A stretch of 64,000 nt of DNA from Acidobacteriota bacterium (GTDB lineage Bacteria > Acidobacteriota > Aminicenantia > Aminicenantales > Saccharicenantaceae): positions 186,001 to 250,000 of the forward strand of contig JAKLEN010000003.1 in the NCBI GenBank assembly GCA_022711665.1, in the 5' to 3' direction. Positions 53,674 through 62,816 of the stretch are shown in pieces. The notes under the pieces are model-generated. The model searched no databases, was not told the DNA's origin, and worked only from the letters and a program-made list of their open reading frames with translations. Position 1 is the first letter of the stretch. Each line of letters begins with the position of its first letter. Both the position numbers and the translations under genes were made by a program.

Positions 53674-55779
53674 TTAAAAAGCTACCAGGCCGACGCGCTT
53701 GAGGAGCTCGAGGTGGGCCACGACGGCCTCGAGGGGCGTTTCCTCGCGGAACTGGGCGTCGACCATCTTCTTGATATCCAGGGCGCTATGGCGGCCGTCG
53801 CAGAGAAGCTGGATCTCGGCGGCGACGCGGGAGAAGGCCCGGGACGGCGCCTTGTCGCCCAGGCGCTCGTATTCCTGGTCGAGGACCTCCCTGTAGCGGC
53901 CGTAGCCGCCGTCCTTCACCTGGGGATCGGTCCGCGGGACGATGGCGGCGGCTCTCTTTTCGGCCGCCGACAGCCTGAGCCCGACCGGCTTCAGACCGAG
54001 GCCGGCGGTCTGAAGGCGCATGGCCTGGTCGAGCGTCCTCAACTGGGCCGCTTCGAGGCCGTCGACCGACCGCCGCAGCTCGGCCAGATAGGCGGCGAAG
54101 CCGGGCTTGCCGGCCGCGAGCTCGAGGACCGTGTCGAGCGTTTCGCGCTCGTTCCGGGCCGAGGCCTCGACGGAGCCGCGGGCCTTCTTGTAGGCGCCGG
54201 GGAAGGCGGCCGCGGCCGCGCGTCCCATCTCCTCGAGGCCTCGGGCGGCCTGGTGGCCGATCCTGCCCGAGGCGTTGGCCACGATCTCGGCGGCGATCCG
54301 GGCCGCCGACCGGTCGCCGGCCGAGGCGACGGTGTACGCCGACGCCGCGGTGACGATGACCGCCCGCTTCAGCTGGGTCGGATCGAGTTTGTCGGGCCGG
54401 TCCTCGGAGGTGTGCATCCACATGTCGGGCCAGGTATTGAGGATGACGCCGGGAATCCCGATGGCCCAATCGTTGAAGACCTCGTGGTCCGAGGACCCCA
54501 TGTGCGTCCCGACGTAGTAGTACATCGGGTCCTCGTTGCCGGTCGGGGCGACGATGCGCCGGTTCGGGTCCCCGTTCATGTTGTTGACGACGTAGGCCTT
54601 GGTCGCCTCTCCGACATAGCGCAGGGAGCTCTCGACGACGTCGTTGATGTAGTGGGGATTGCCGTAGGTCGTGCGCATAACGGTGAAGAACGACCGGTTC
54701 TCGGCCAGGGCCAGGCCGACCATGTCCAGGTTGATGTTGCAGAGCGTCCGCGGCAGCCGGTCCTTGCCGTCGACCGCGGTGTAGACCGAGGTCGCGCCGA
54801 ACTCGGGGCCCCAGAGGAAGCGGACGGTCCGCTTCGGCCGCGGCAGGCGTCCTTCGTCGATGAGGGCCTTCAGGGTCCGGGCGGTCTCGAGCAGGGCCGA
54901 GGAGCCGGAGGAATTGTCGCTGGCCCCGAACATGACGAAGCCCTCGAAGAGATGGGCGGTCAGGATGATCTCCTGGGCGTCCTTGTCCGTGCCGGGGATC
55001 GAGGTTATGATCATCTGGCTCTGGTAGGGCTCGAGCTTGGCGTCGACGACGGCGTGGACGGTGATCTTCTCGCCGCGCCGCAGGCGGTCGCGCAGGACCG
55101 AGCCCTCGCGAGGCGGCAGGACGAAGGCGAAGCGGTAGGGGCGCGCGTCGCCGGACAGGCGGGCCCAGGGCAGGAGCAACGAGTTGAAGTAGGGCCGCGG
55201 CGAGTTGAACGAGATGACCCCGGCGGCGCCCTTCTTCCCGCAGCCGAGCGCGTGGACCGCCCCGGCCGGCCCGGACGTGACCAGGATCTTGTCCTTGACG
55301 TCGAGGCCGGCGAAGTCCTTCTCTTCGCCGTCCCCGACCCAGACGAGATCGGCCGTGACGTCGGCCGGCTGGCTGGCGAAGGCCAGCATGGCCGTCAGGT
55401 CGGTGTAGGAGGCGAGCTTCTGGCGCTGCGGGCTGACCTCCCAGAGCTCGCCCTTGATGCCGTCCCAGGTCGAGGCGCTGCCGAAGCGCTCGAGGGCCGC
55501 GTCGGCGAAGCCGTAGTCCTTGAGGCGGTCGAAGACGTACTGGGCCTCGGCGAACGTGCCGGCGTACTCGGCCGGCTTGCGGTCGCGCGGCAGGCCGCAC
55601 ATGGCCATGACGTGGCGGAGGGCCGTTTCGCCCGAGGATTCGCCGATGATCTCGTCCATCTGCGCGGCGGGCAGGAAGCTCCACTGCAGCCAGGGGGTCA
55701 TCTGCGGGCGAGCCGGCAGGGAAAGGAAGGCGACGGTCAGGATGGTCAGGGCGGTCGGGGCGGCGAACTTGCGGCTCAT
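53674..55779 (-). CDS. M28 family zinc peptidase with PqqD-like C-terminal domain
   Basis: 701 residues with a signal peptide (about 1-25). A PA-like insert (KDKILVTSGPAGAVHALGCG, about 165-185) precedes the M28 catalytic domain. Likely zinc ligands are the His in ILTAHLFEG, the Asp in FGASDNSSG, the catalytic and binding Glu near WGPEFG, and the His in SSDHEVFND. This is an aminopeptidase/carboxypeptidase-Q-like enzyme. The last 60 residues, with AAEIQLLCDGRHSALDIKKM, look like a PqqD-type winged-helix domain, which normally binds peptide leaders; that fusion is unusual in a peptidase. Long linkers (about 480-610) are helical. Confidence 0.88.
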   Translation of the reverse strand: MSRKFAAPTALTILTVAFLSLPARPQMTPWLQWSFLPAAQMDEIIGESSGETALRHVMAMCGLPRDRKPAEYAGTFAEAQYVFDRLKDYGFADAALERFGSASTWDGIKGELWEVSPQRQKLASYTDLTAMLAFASQPADVTADLVWVGDGEEKDFAGLDVKDKILVTSGPAGAVHALGCGKKGAAGVISFNSPRPYFNSLLLPWARLSGDARPYRFAFVLPPREGSVLRDRLRRGEKITVHAVVDAKLEPYQSQMIITSIPGTDKDAQEIILTAHLFEGFVMFGASDNSSGSSALLETARTLKALIDEGRLPRPKRTVRFLWGPEFGATSVYTAVDGKDRLPRTLCNINLDMVGLALAENRSFFTVMRTTYGNPHYINDVVESSLRYVGEATKAYVVNNMNGDPNRRIVAPTGNEDPMYYYVGTHMGSSDHEVFNDWAIGIPGVILNTWPDMWMHTSEDRPDKLDPTQLKRAVIVTAASAYTVASAGDRSAARIAAEIVANASGRIGHQAARGLEEMGRAAAAAFPGAYKKARGSVEASARNERETLDTVLELAAGKPGFAAYLAELRRSVDGLEAAQLRTLDQAMRLQTAGLGLKPVGLRLSAAEKRAAAIVPRTDPQVKDGGYGRYREVLDQEYERLGDKAPSRAFSRVAAEIQLLCDGRHSALDIKKMVDAQFREETPLEAVVAHLELLKRVGLVAF

Positions 55780-55882
55780 TATCTTCTCCGTTCAGGATTT
55801 TCGGCGCGGCATTCCGGCCCAGTCTACTCCAGCGGGGGAGGGCGCTTCAACGATTTTACGAACGGCGGCGCGGGCCGGAAGT

Positions 55883-56398
55883 CTACTTCGCGCTGGCGCG
55901 GCGGACGATCTCGTCGAGCGGCCGGCGCTTCTTCGGCCCGGGCGCGTCGGCCGCGTAGCCGAGCGGGGTGAAGGCCGACGGGACGAGGTCCGGGGGGAGC
56001 TTGAGGACCTCGCGGGCCGCGGCCGGATCGAAGGCGGCGATCCAGCACGTGCCCAGGCCCTCTGCGGCCGCGGCCAGGACGACGTGGGTCATGGCGATCG
56101 TGGCATCGACCTCGGCCGCGTTCCAGCCATCGGCCTTGCGGACCCAGGCCTCGGACGGCACGGCGCAAACGCAGAGGACGAGCGGCGCCTGGACGAACCA
56201 ATCGCGTCCGTAGATCCGCCTCAGGCCATCCTTTTCGGCGGCGGTGGAGACGACGACGATGCGGAAGGCCTGGCGGTTGGCCGCCGAGGGAGCGAGGCGG
56301 GCCGCCTCGAGCACCCGGGCCAGCTTATCGTCCTCGACCGGGTCAGGCCTGTAGGCCCGAACGCTGTACCGGGCTTTGGCGAGTTCCTGGAAGCTCAT
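55883..56398 (-). CDS. Nitroreductase-family FMN oxidoreductase
   Basis: 171 residues, a small single-domain nitroreductase. The N-terminal RYSVRAYRPDPV supplies the FMN-phosphate Arg residues, and AARLAPSAANRQAFRIVVVS the second FMN block. GLGTCWIAAFDP near residue 120-130 is the typical C-terminal flavin-contact region. It reduces quinones, nitro compounds or flavins with NAD(P)H in the cytoplasm. ATG 56398 follows GGGAGGTG by a short spacer. It lies between the M28 peptidase and the hairpin element at 56414-56520. The physiological substrate is unknown. Confidence 0.92.
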   Translation of the reverse strand: MSFQELAKARYSVRAYRPDPVEDDKLARVLEAARLAPSAANRQAFRIVVVSTAAEKDGLRRIYGRDWFVQAPLVLCVCAVPSEAWVRKADGWNAAEVDATIAMTHVVLAAAAEGLGTCWIAAFDPAAAREVLKLPPDLVPSAFTPLGYAADAPGPKKRRPLDEIVRRASAK

Positions 56399-56413
56399 TT
56401 CTCACCTCCCAAA

Positions 56414-56520
56414 ATGGGGGACACAATACCCTGTCCCTACTTTTTCCCCTGAAGAAGAGGGCATCATGTCCCGACTTCTTCCTGCCTGGATAAGTAGGGA
56501 CAGGGTATTGTGTCCCCCAT
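56414..56520. repeat. 107-bp compound hairpin element (REP/MITE-like)
   Basis: 27-bp perfect inverted repeats (56414-56440 and 56494-56520), beginning ATGGGGGACACAATACCCTG, enclose a 53-bp centre with its own 7-bp stem (GAAGAAG 56451-56457, CTTCTTC 56475-56481). No ORF is present inside. It lies between the stop of the rhamnosidase gene and the start of the nitroreductase gene, both on the minus strand, so it may also block read-through. Form and position suit a REP/BIME or miniature transposable element. Confidence 0.75.
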
Positions 56521-56531
56521 CTTTTCCCCAG

Positions 56532-59216
56532 CTAGTTCCCTTCGAGGACGAAGGCGTAGCGGCCGCCGCCGGTCTTGAAGCGGATGGCGCCGTCCTTGTC
56601 CTCCGCCCCGGCGATCCCCGGCGCTCCAGCGGCGTACCGCCCGCCCGCCCAGACCGTCCGTCCGCCCTCGCTGACCTTGACGTTGCGGATGCCGAGCTTG
56701 GGGATGACGACCTCGGCCTCGGAGCCGAACGGGATCGTCACCTCGACCCGGACCGTCCGTTCCGTCCGCGACCAGGCGCAGGCGACCTGGCCCCGGACGG
56801 TCATCGTCGAGCCCGAGGCGTGGGTCAGGTCCCGGACCATCTGCGGCTGGATGAGGACCTTCTCGAATCCTGTCGCGCCGGGCGCCAGGTTGATACCGGC
56901 CAGGGTCTTGTAGAACCAGGACCCGACGCTGCCGAACATCGGGTGGTTGTGCGAGTTCATGGCCGAGCCCTCGCGGTTCTGCCACAGCTCCCAGAGGGTC
57001 GTTGCGCCGCTCTGGATCATGTAGCCCCAGCTCGGGAAATCGGTCTTGCAGGCGATGTCGTAGGCCAGGTCGGCCGCCCCGGTCCGGCTCAGGACCTCCA
57101 TGACGTACTTCGTGCCGATGATGCCCGTGGTCAGGTGGGCGTTGCGCCCGTAGACGATGTTGTCGAAGAGCCGGCCCCAGGTGCCCCACTGCTTCTCCGT
57201 CGGGATGTCGAGGAAGAGCGGCAGGGCGTTGGCCGTCTGCGTGCCCTCGGCGTAATCGCCGGTCTTCGGGTTGTAGTATTCCCGGTTGAAGGCCGCCCGG
57301 ATCTCGGCCGCCAGCTTGTCGTAGAGCGCCGCGTCAGCAGTCTTCCCGAGGACGCGGGCGGCGTCGGCCAGGATGCGGACGTCGTAGAGATAATAGAAGG
57401 ACGAGACGATGGCGTTGGAGCACTTCTCGATGGCCACCCAGTCGCCGTACGAGCTGAACTTAACCAGGCCGTTCTCGGCCTTGCTCCGCAGGAACTCGAC
57501 GTACTTCTTCAGCGCGTCGTAGTGGTCCTCGAGGACGCGCGTGTCGCCGTAGTACTGGTACATGTACCAGCAGATCAGGGGATAGGCGGTGGCCCAGGCC
57601 GGGTCGGCGTTCTCTCCGCCCCAGATGTAGGGGATGGTGTCGGCCAGGCGCCCCCTGGCGTCCTGGACGTCGCGTATGTCGCGCATGAAGTTCGTGTAGA
57701 AGGCGGCCATGTCGAAATTCATGATGGCTTCCTCGGCCGTGATCTGGGCGTCGCCCAGCCAGCCCATGCGCTCGTCGCGCTGGTCGCAGTCGGTCGGGAT
57801 GCCGTGGAGGTTCGTCTTCTGGCCCCAGGTGACGAGGCGCTGGATGCCGTTGAGGACGTCCTTGGACGCGGCGAAGCTGCCGACGGGCTCGACCGCCGAG
57901 TGGACGACCCGGCCGCGGATCGACTCGAGCGTGGGCGTCCCGGGGAACCCGGTGACCTCGACGTAGCGGAAGCCGTGATAGGTGAAGCGCGGCTCCCAGA
58001 CCTCCTCGCCCTCGCCCTTGAGGATGTAGTGGTCCTCGGCCTGGGCCGTGCGCAGGTTGTCCTGGTTCAGCGTGCCGTTGTCGAAGAGGAGCTCGGCGAA
58101 GCGGAGCCGGACGTCCGTGCCCCGCGGCCCCCGGACGCGCAGCCGGGCCCAGCCGCTGAAGTTCTGGCCCATGTCGAAGACGTAGGCGCCGGGGAGCGGG
58201 CTGGTCATCTTGAAGGGCACGATCGTATCGACGACCTGGATGGCCGGCATCAGCTGGGCCGAAAGAACGCCGGCCGGGCCCTTGACCGCCTCGGCGGCGG
58301 GCCAGCCCGCGTCGTCGAATCCGGGCCTGTCCCAGCCCGGCGTCTCGCGGCGGGCGTCGTACGATTCGCCGTTGTAGACGCTGTCCTCGAAGATGGGGCC
58401 GTCGGCGGCCTTCCAGGACGCGTCGCTCGCGACGCTTGCGGTCGTGCCGTCCTCCATCTCGACGTTGAGCTGGAAGAGGAGGGCCCGCGACTTGTGCCAG
58501 CCGTTGCCCAGCATGACCGCGACGGCGTTGGGGCCTTGGCGCAGGAGACCCGTCACGTCGTAGGCGACATAGAGGACGCGCTTGTCATAGGTCGTCCAGG
58601 CCGGGTCGAGGACATGGTTGCCGGCCTTGCGGCCGTTGAGGCGAAGCTCGTAATAGCCGAGGCCGGCGATATAGGCCCGGGCCCTCTTGACCCGTCCCTT
58701 CAGGGTGAACTCCCTGCGGAGCTGGTTCCTGGCGCCGATCCAGACGCCCTGCCAGTCGCTTCGGTCGAGGAGCCCCATGTCGAAGCGGGCCGTCTCGCTC
58801 CAGGGGCTCTCGCGGCCGTCGCGGTCCCAGGCCCGGACCTTCCAGAAATAGGACGCGCCGCTCGCCAGGGCCTTCCCGGCGAAGGCGATCTGCGCGGACC
58901 TGGGGGAGGCGACCTTGCCGCTGTCCCAGACGTCGCCGGCCGCCGACTTGGGATCCGTCGAGACGACGATCTGGTAGGCCGACTGGACCTGGCCGCGCTC
59001 GGCGTGATCGACGACCCAGAAGAAGCGCGGCCTGGCCGTATCGACCCCCATGGGGTTCGCCAGGTACTCGCAGCGGAGCGACACCGGGGCCGAGGGCCCG
59101 GCGATCTCCGCCGCCGACACCGCGGGAACGGTCGTCAGGACGGCGATAACGGCCAGGGCCGCAAAACCGAAATTAGAGAGTTTTCTGGGATCGCGACGGC
59201 GGGGAAGCGACATCAT
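56532..59216 (-). CDS. GH78 family alpha-L-rhamnosidase, secreted
   Basis: 894 residues. Signal about 1-35; ATG 59216 or the adjacent ATG 59213, with AGGAG seven bases upstream. Domain order: fibronectin-like N-terminal beta domain (LRCEYLANPMGVDTARPRFF), Bac_rhamnosid_N (GLGYYELRLNGRKAGNHVLD), the middle beta domain (FDMGQNFSGWARLRV), the (alpha/alpha)6 catalytic barrel and a C-terminal beta domain. PTDCDQRDERMGWLGD holds the catalytic acid region and TTLWELW the general-base Glu. Signature and length are typical for GH78. The enzyme cleaves terminal alpha-L-rhamnose from plant or bacterial glycans. It adds to the two GH106-like genes, so this organism appears well equipped for rhamnose-containing polysaccharides. 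Confidence 0.95.
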   Translation of the reverse strand: MMSLPRRRDPRKLSNFGFAALAVIAVLTTVPAVSAAEIAGPSAPVSLRCEYLANPMGVDTARPRFFWVVDHAERGQVQSAYQIVVSTDPKSAAGDVWDSGKVASPRSAQIAFAGKALASGASYFWKVRAWDRDGRESPWSETARFDMGLLDRSDWQGVWIGARNQLRREFTLKGRVKRARAYIAGLGYYELRLNGRKAGNHVLDPAWTTYDKRVLYVAYDVTGLLRQGPNAVAVMLGNGWHKSRALLFQLNVEMEDGTTASVASDASWKAADGPIFEDSVYNGESYDARRETPGWDRPGFDDAGWPAAEAVKGPAGVLSAQLMPAIQVVDTIVPFKMTSPLPGAYVFDMGQNFSGWARLRVRGPRGTDVRLRFAELLFDNGTLNQDNLRTAQAEDHYILKGEGEEVWEPRFTYHGFRYVEVTGFPGTPTLESIRGRVVHSAVEPVGSFAASKDVLNGIQRLVTWGQKTNLHGIPTDCDQRDERMGWLGDAQITAEEAIMNFDMAAFYTNFMRDIRDVQDARGRLADTIPYIWGGENADPAWATAYPLICWYMYQYYGDTRVLEDHYDALKKYVEFLRSKAENGLVKFSSYGDWVAIEKCSNAIVSSFYYLYDVRILADAARVLGKTADAALYDKLAAEIRAAFNREYYNPKTGDYAEGTQTANALPLFLDIPTEKQWGTWGRLFDNIVYGRNAHLTTGIIGTKYVMEVLSRTGAADLAYDIACKTDFPSWGYMIQSGATTLWELWQNREGSAMNSHNHPMFGSVGSWFYKTLAGINLAPGATGFEKVLIQPQMVRDLTHASGSTMTVRGQVACAWSRTERTVRVEVTIPFGSEAEVVIPKLGIRNVKVSEGGRTVWAGGRYAAGAPGIAGAEDKDGAIRFKTGGGRYAFVLEGN

Positions 59217-59361
59217 GGACGATCTCCTTTGCGGCGATTCTTTCTACTTATCACAGCGGCGGCGGGAGGGTCAAACGGGCTCCACTGGATGCGCCGGGTT
59301 TCGGGATGCGCCCAGGGCCGGGCCTGATGACTCCGACCCGCCGATCGGACCGACAAGCGTC

Positions 59362-59390
59362 TTGACCCGCAGGCCGTCTTCCTGTAATAT
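59362..59390 (+). promoter_or_regulatory. Promoter of the tRNA-Ala gene
   Basis: TTGACC (59362-59367) and TAATAT (59385-59390) with a 17-bp spacer. The predicted start near 59397 is ten bases before the tRNA. The rest of 59217-59361 shows no gene. Confidence 0.6.
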
Positions 59391-59406
59391 TATCGAACTC
59401 CCCGGT

Positions 59407-59482
<76 letters not shown>

Positions 59483-59505
59483 CCGAAATAACCCCGATTT
59501 CCCCT

Positions 59506-59537
59506 GATAATTTAAAAGTTTTATCATTTTTGCTTTT
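59506..59537 (+). terminator. Weak terminator-like stem after tRNA-Ala
   Basis: GATAA (59506-59510) and TTATC (59521-59525) with a 10-base loop, followed by ATTTTTGCTTTT. The stem is short and AT-only, so termination here is uncertain. Confidence 0.35.
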
Positions 59538-59721
59538 CAGCCTGATTCACTAAAACTGGGCCATTCTTAGGGGTTTTGTCCACGCCGTGTCCACACGGTG
59601 CCAGGGGAGAGGTCCGTAATCGAGTCCCTGAGTAACGGCCCGGGGTCCTGATGTTCGCTTACGGCGAATCAGGGCAACGCCGGGCTCCGGGGAGCCTCCA
59701 TTTTTGAATATCGTTGAGTGA

Positions 59722-59750
59722 TTGTGTGGCACTTAAGCAGTTGTTATAAT
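59722..59750 (+). promoter_or_regulatory. Sigma-70-type promoter for the unknown 711-residue gene
   Basis: TTGTGT (59722-59727) and a perfect TATAAT (59745-59750) with 17-bp spacing. The predicted start near 59757 leaves a leader of only about 13 bases. The 12-mer GAATATCGTTGA just upstream (59706-59717) is shared exactly with 37819-37830. The rest of 59538-59705 holds no gene I can support. Confidence 0.6.
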
Positions 59751-59769
59751 ACGTCCAAGATTCCGGACC

Positions 59770-61905
59770 ATGGGGTTTTCGGTGCAACTTATTGGGGGAC
59801 GTTATCCGGACGAAGTCACTCATGCCGTAAAACGGTCTTTGTTCAGCTGCTTGAAAAGCTTCTGTGGCATCGCAGCACTAGCCCTCACTCTTTGCGCCCA
59901 ACTCTATTCCCAAACGGGGATGCTGTTCGGGGAAGACCATGCCTTCTACTTTACTGCTCCTTCGGGTTGGGTGCTCGATAACAAGAGCGGCGTTGGCCAG
60001 GGCGTTCATATGGCCTTTTACCCGGTCGGTTTTACTTATCAAAACAGTCCGGTCTTCGCCTATGGACAATCCTCTTCGTTAATGGGAAAGATCAAGACGG
60101 TTGACGACCAGGTTCGATCAACGATCAAGGATTTCAGAGACGATGGGAGCGTCAACTATACGGGTCGGAAGGAAAAAACGATCTCATTGCCCGGAGGGAA
60201 AACGGCAGAGATCTATTTTTTTTGTGGTGATCGATGGGGGAATTTCGAGGCCGTCGGCTACATTCTCGAGAAAAAAACCATCAATTTCCTTGTTTTTAAT
60301 TGCCGCCACAAAAAGGCCTTTGACGACTACATTGATAAGTTCTATGAGATCCTGAAGTCCTATAAGAACGCCTTCCAGGAAGATGCCCCGGGTTATGATG
60401 AGAAGATGTTCAGGGATTATGTCGAGAGAGCGGAGCTGGATAAGAATACCGAGGAAGGCAGGATTTATGAGGGCAAGCTTACGTCTGACCAGGCCAAAGA
60501 TCTGGGAGAGCTTTTTTCGGAATGCCTGTCATATGAAGAAGAGGATTCCGCTATCGGCAATATTGACGCAATATTCATAATTGAGCCGGATGGCCGAATT
60601 CGCGAATCTTTTGTTTGGCCGGTCAATCCCCTTTCGAGCTGTTTTAAGGGGTCAGCTACGAGCCTGGAATTCCCTCCTCATAAGCTTCCGGTTTTCCACT
60701 GGCATGTCTCTTTCAAGATCGACGATCAGCGTGGATCCGAGAAAGCTCCGGGGATTAAGGCGAATCGAGTGGTCGTTGGCGCGTCTGGGCAAAGCGAAGG
60801 ATCGAAATTCCTGCAAATTGGAAACCTTCTTCCAAATATCTTCCTCGTGAGAGGAAGCTATAATCCATACGAGTATTGGCGCTGGTTCAAGCCTGGGAGT
60901 ACCGTAACGTTCAAGATCCTCTCTGAAGTGGGAGGGAAAAGGACATTATCGAGGAAGAGATTCGAAGTCAAAGGACTTACTTCTGAGAAAGTATCAATTT
61001 TCGTAAAGGGAGCTTTCGATATCGATAAAACCCTTTCTTCCGATGTCGAGTATGTCCAGGGTGATAATTCGACGATGATCCTCAACGCAGACACTCCTCC
61101 CTGGGAATCGAACGACCTATTTGACGGTTATCTTAGTTTGAATTTCTCGGATACCAAACTCTTCCTGGACGCCGATGGGATATCAGTTGGCCAAGATTCT
61201 CTGGATATAGGCGGCCAATCGGTCAATGCGGTTAGTTATACTCTTACCTTCCATTATCCTCAGGTCACGACCACCATCACCATCTGGTATGCTGATGACA
61301 TTCCTGGCGGTGTAGCCCGCTACAAACGAGAGATCCGAGCTGCAGGGACTTCAACCCTTGAGGAGATCGTCGTTGAGGAGTTCCATTCGATCAGAGTGAG
61401 CGAGACTGAGTATCAAGATCAAGCCCTGGCAGCGAGGAAGGCGATTCCCGGGAGCACATATCTCGGGAAAAGACTACGCTTTTTCGAAGATGAACGGATC
61501 GTAATAATGGGCTGGCAGATGGTCGCCAAGACTCTCAAGGAAAAGAATGCCGCGCTGTTGCTTCCCGAGATAAACGTGCTGCTTGACTATGCGAATCGAT
61601 GGAAAGAGCGTTTCGGAGAAGACCAAGGGCATTTGATCACGGAGCTTTCTGAACAAGACTGGGGAAAGCTCCAACCGTTCTTCAAACAAGCAACCCAATA
61701 TTGTCAATCAATGCTCGATTACATCGCTGCCGCAAGGGACCTTATTTCGTCGTTTTTAAATGAGCCTGAAACAATTGATCAAAACTTCATGCAGAGAGTC
61801 GAGGGCTTCGGAAAGAACAACAATCCCTGGGGCGAGATAAGGGATGCCTACATCGCAGCCAGGAATGGACTAAAAAATATCAATCTTCACCCATTAGAAC
61901 GCTAG
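59770..61905 (+). CDS. Exported protein of unknown function in AT-richer DNA
   Basis: 711 residues. The first 40 include KRSLFSCLKSFCGIAALALT, a probable signal peptide with an extended n-region; the ATG lacks a clear ribosome site. After it comes a soluble, mixed alpha/beta sequence: FYFTAPSGWVLDNKSGV at the start, GGKTAEIYFFCGDRWGNFEA in the first third, IGNIDAIFIIEPDGRIRES in the middle, and a helical C-terminal third (YANRWKERFGEDQGHLITEL). I recognise no family. The early part resembles the PsbP/DUF1795-type fold of secreted stress proteins, but only faintly. Codon use favours A/T-ending codons, unlike every neighbour, and the gene follows a tRNA, so recent acquisition is likely. Confidence 0.75.
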   Translation: MGFSVQLIGGRYPDEVTHAVKRSLFSCLKSFCGIAALALTLCAQLYSQTGMLFGEDHAFYFTAPSGWVLDNKSGVGQGVHMAFYPVGFTYQNSPVFAYGQSSSLMGKIKTVDDQVRSTIKDFRDDGSVNYTGRKEKTISLPGGKTAEIYFFCGDRWGNFEAVGYILEKKTINFLVFNCRHKKAFDDYIDKFYEILKSYKNAFQEDAPGYDEKMFRDYVERAELDKNTEEGRIYEGKLTSDQAKDLGELFSECLSYEEEDSAIGNIDAIFIIEPDGRIRESFVWPVNPLSSCFKGSATSLEFPPHKLPVFHWHVSFKIDDQRGSEKAPGIKANRVVVGASGQSEGSKFLQIGNLLPNIFLVRGSYNPYEYWRWFKPGSTVTFKILSEVGGKRTLSRKRFEVKGLTSEKVSIFVKGAFDIDKTLSSDVEYVQGDNSTMILNADTPPWESNDLFDGYLSLNFSDTKLFLDADGISVGQDSLDIGGQSVNAVSYTLTFHYPQVTTTITIWYADDIPGGVARYKREIRAAGTSTLEEIVVEEFHSIRVSETEYQDQALAARKAIPGSTYLGKRLRFFEDERIVIMGWQMVAKTLKEKNAALLLPEINVLLDYANRWKERFGEDQGHLITELSEQDWGKLQPFFKQATQYCQSMLDYIAAARDLISSFLNEPETIDQNFMQRVEGFGKNNNPWGEIRDAYIAARNGLKNINLHPLER

Positions 61906-61923
61906 ATCAATCCTTCTGGCCTC

Positions 61924-61942
61924 GTCCCCAAAAGGGGACTTT
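61924..61942 (+). terminator. Small terminator hairpin after the unknown gene
   Basis: GTCCCC-AAAA-GGGGAC, a perfect 6-bp stem with a 4-base loop followed by TTT, starts 18 bases after the stop at 61905. Confidence 0.5.
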
Positions 61943-62016
61943 GCACGCCAGTTGTCCATTCTTGGCTAATAAGGCAGGAATTATCCCGGGCAATTCCCGG
62001 AAACGTGCAGACAGTG

Positions 62017-62118
62017 ATGGATCTGGATCCAGCAAAGACCAGAGATAGCTATATATCGATTATTAAGGATCATATCGCCGAATACCATTTAAAAGAACCC
62101 CGATCCGCCAAGCCTTAA
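62017..62118 (+). other. Possible gene remnant or 33-codon ORF
   Basis: A frame ending TAA at 62116-62118 reads MDLDPAKTRDSYISIIKDHI and thirteen further residues from ATG 62017. The same frame stays open back to the stop of the 711-residue gene at 61905. The composition looks protein-like, but there is no ribosome site, and the terminator at 61924 lies within the longer frame. It may be the decayed end of a mobile-element gene, or chance. Confidence 0.25.
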
Positions 62119-62179
62119 TCCCGGCCCAGGCTGAGAATGGGAAAAGTAGCCTGGCTCTCAAGCCCACGGTCCCCGGCGG

Positions 62180-62665
62180 CTAGGCCGCCGAGGCTCCACC
62201 GCCGGCGTCGGTCGCCGCATCCCGGCGCCAGAGGATGAACACCAGCCAGAGAAGGAACGCCCGGACGGCCAGGGGAAGGTCTTCGGGCAGTTCAGCCGTG
62301 GACCGACGGGTGATGAAGTTGTCGGGTTTGACCGTCCCGACGACGTTCCGATCGTCGCGTAGGACGAAGGCCCTTCCGAACGGCGTCCAGGCCTCGAGCC
62401 GGAACCGCCGGCCGCCGTGTTCGACGACGAAGCTGCGGCGCAGGGCGTTGGGCTTCTCGGCCCTGGCCACGACACGGCCGGCTCCATCCTCGAGCAGGAA
62501 GGCCCCGTGGGCCAGGCCTTCGCGGGAAACCCGGTAGGGAAGGCCCTCGACCGTCAGGGCTGCTTTCTCGCGCCACAACGCGAGGTCCATCGCGGCCACC
62601 TCCCGGTCCCCTTCGAAGACGCGGAAGTCCCACGAGAAAAAGCTCACCGGAACTGCCTTCAGCAT
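62180..62665 (-). CDS. Hypothetical protein, tubby/LURP-one-like beta domain
   Basis: 161 residues; GGAGG lies nine bases before ATG 62665. The first 115 residues are short beta-strands with repeated charged turns (FFSWDFRVFEGDREVAAMDL, FLLEDGAGRVVARAEKPNAL), in a pattern like tubby C-terminal/LURP-one folds, which bind membrane lipids. A single hydrophobic segment near the C-terminus (LPLAVRAFLLWLVFILW) could anchor it to the membrane; the C-terminal tail is short and Ala/Gly-rich. It is divergent from the SHOCT gene. The family call is tentative. Confidence 0.55.
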   Translation of the reverse strand: MLKAVPVSFFSWDFRVFEGDREVAAMDLALWREKAALTVEGLPYRVSREGLAHGAFLLEDGAGRVVARAEKPNALRRSFVVEHGGRRFRLEAWTPFGRAFVLRDDRNVVGTVKPDNFITRRSTAELPEDLPLAVRAFLLWLVFILWRRDAATDAGGGASAA

Positions 62666-62816
62666 GGCGTCGCGCCTCCGCCCCGTATTGTACCCATTAC
62701 GGGCCCAGGCTCAAGCCCCCGCCGTGCCGGACCTCAGCCCCGGCCCTCTCGCGGCCGGGATTGATTTGGCCGGCGGAATGAGGAACAATGAGGCCGTGAC
62801 ATCCAAGGAGGCTCCC

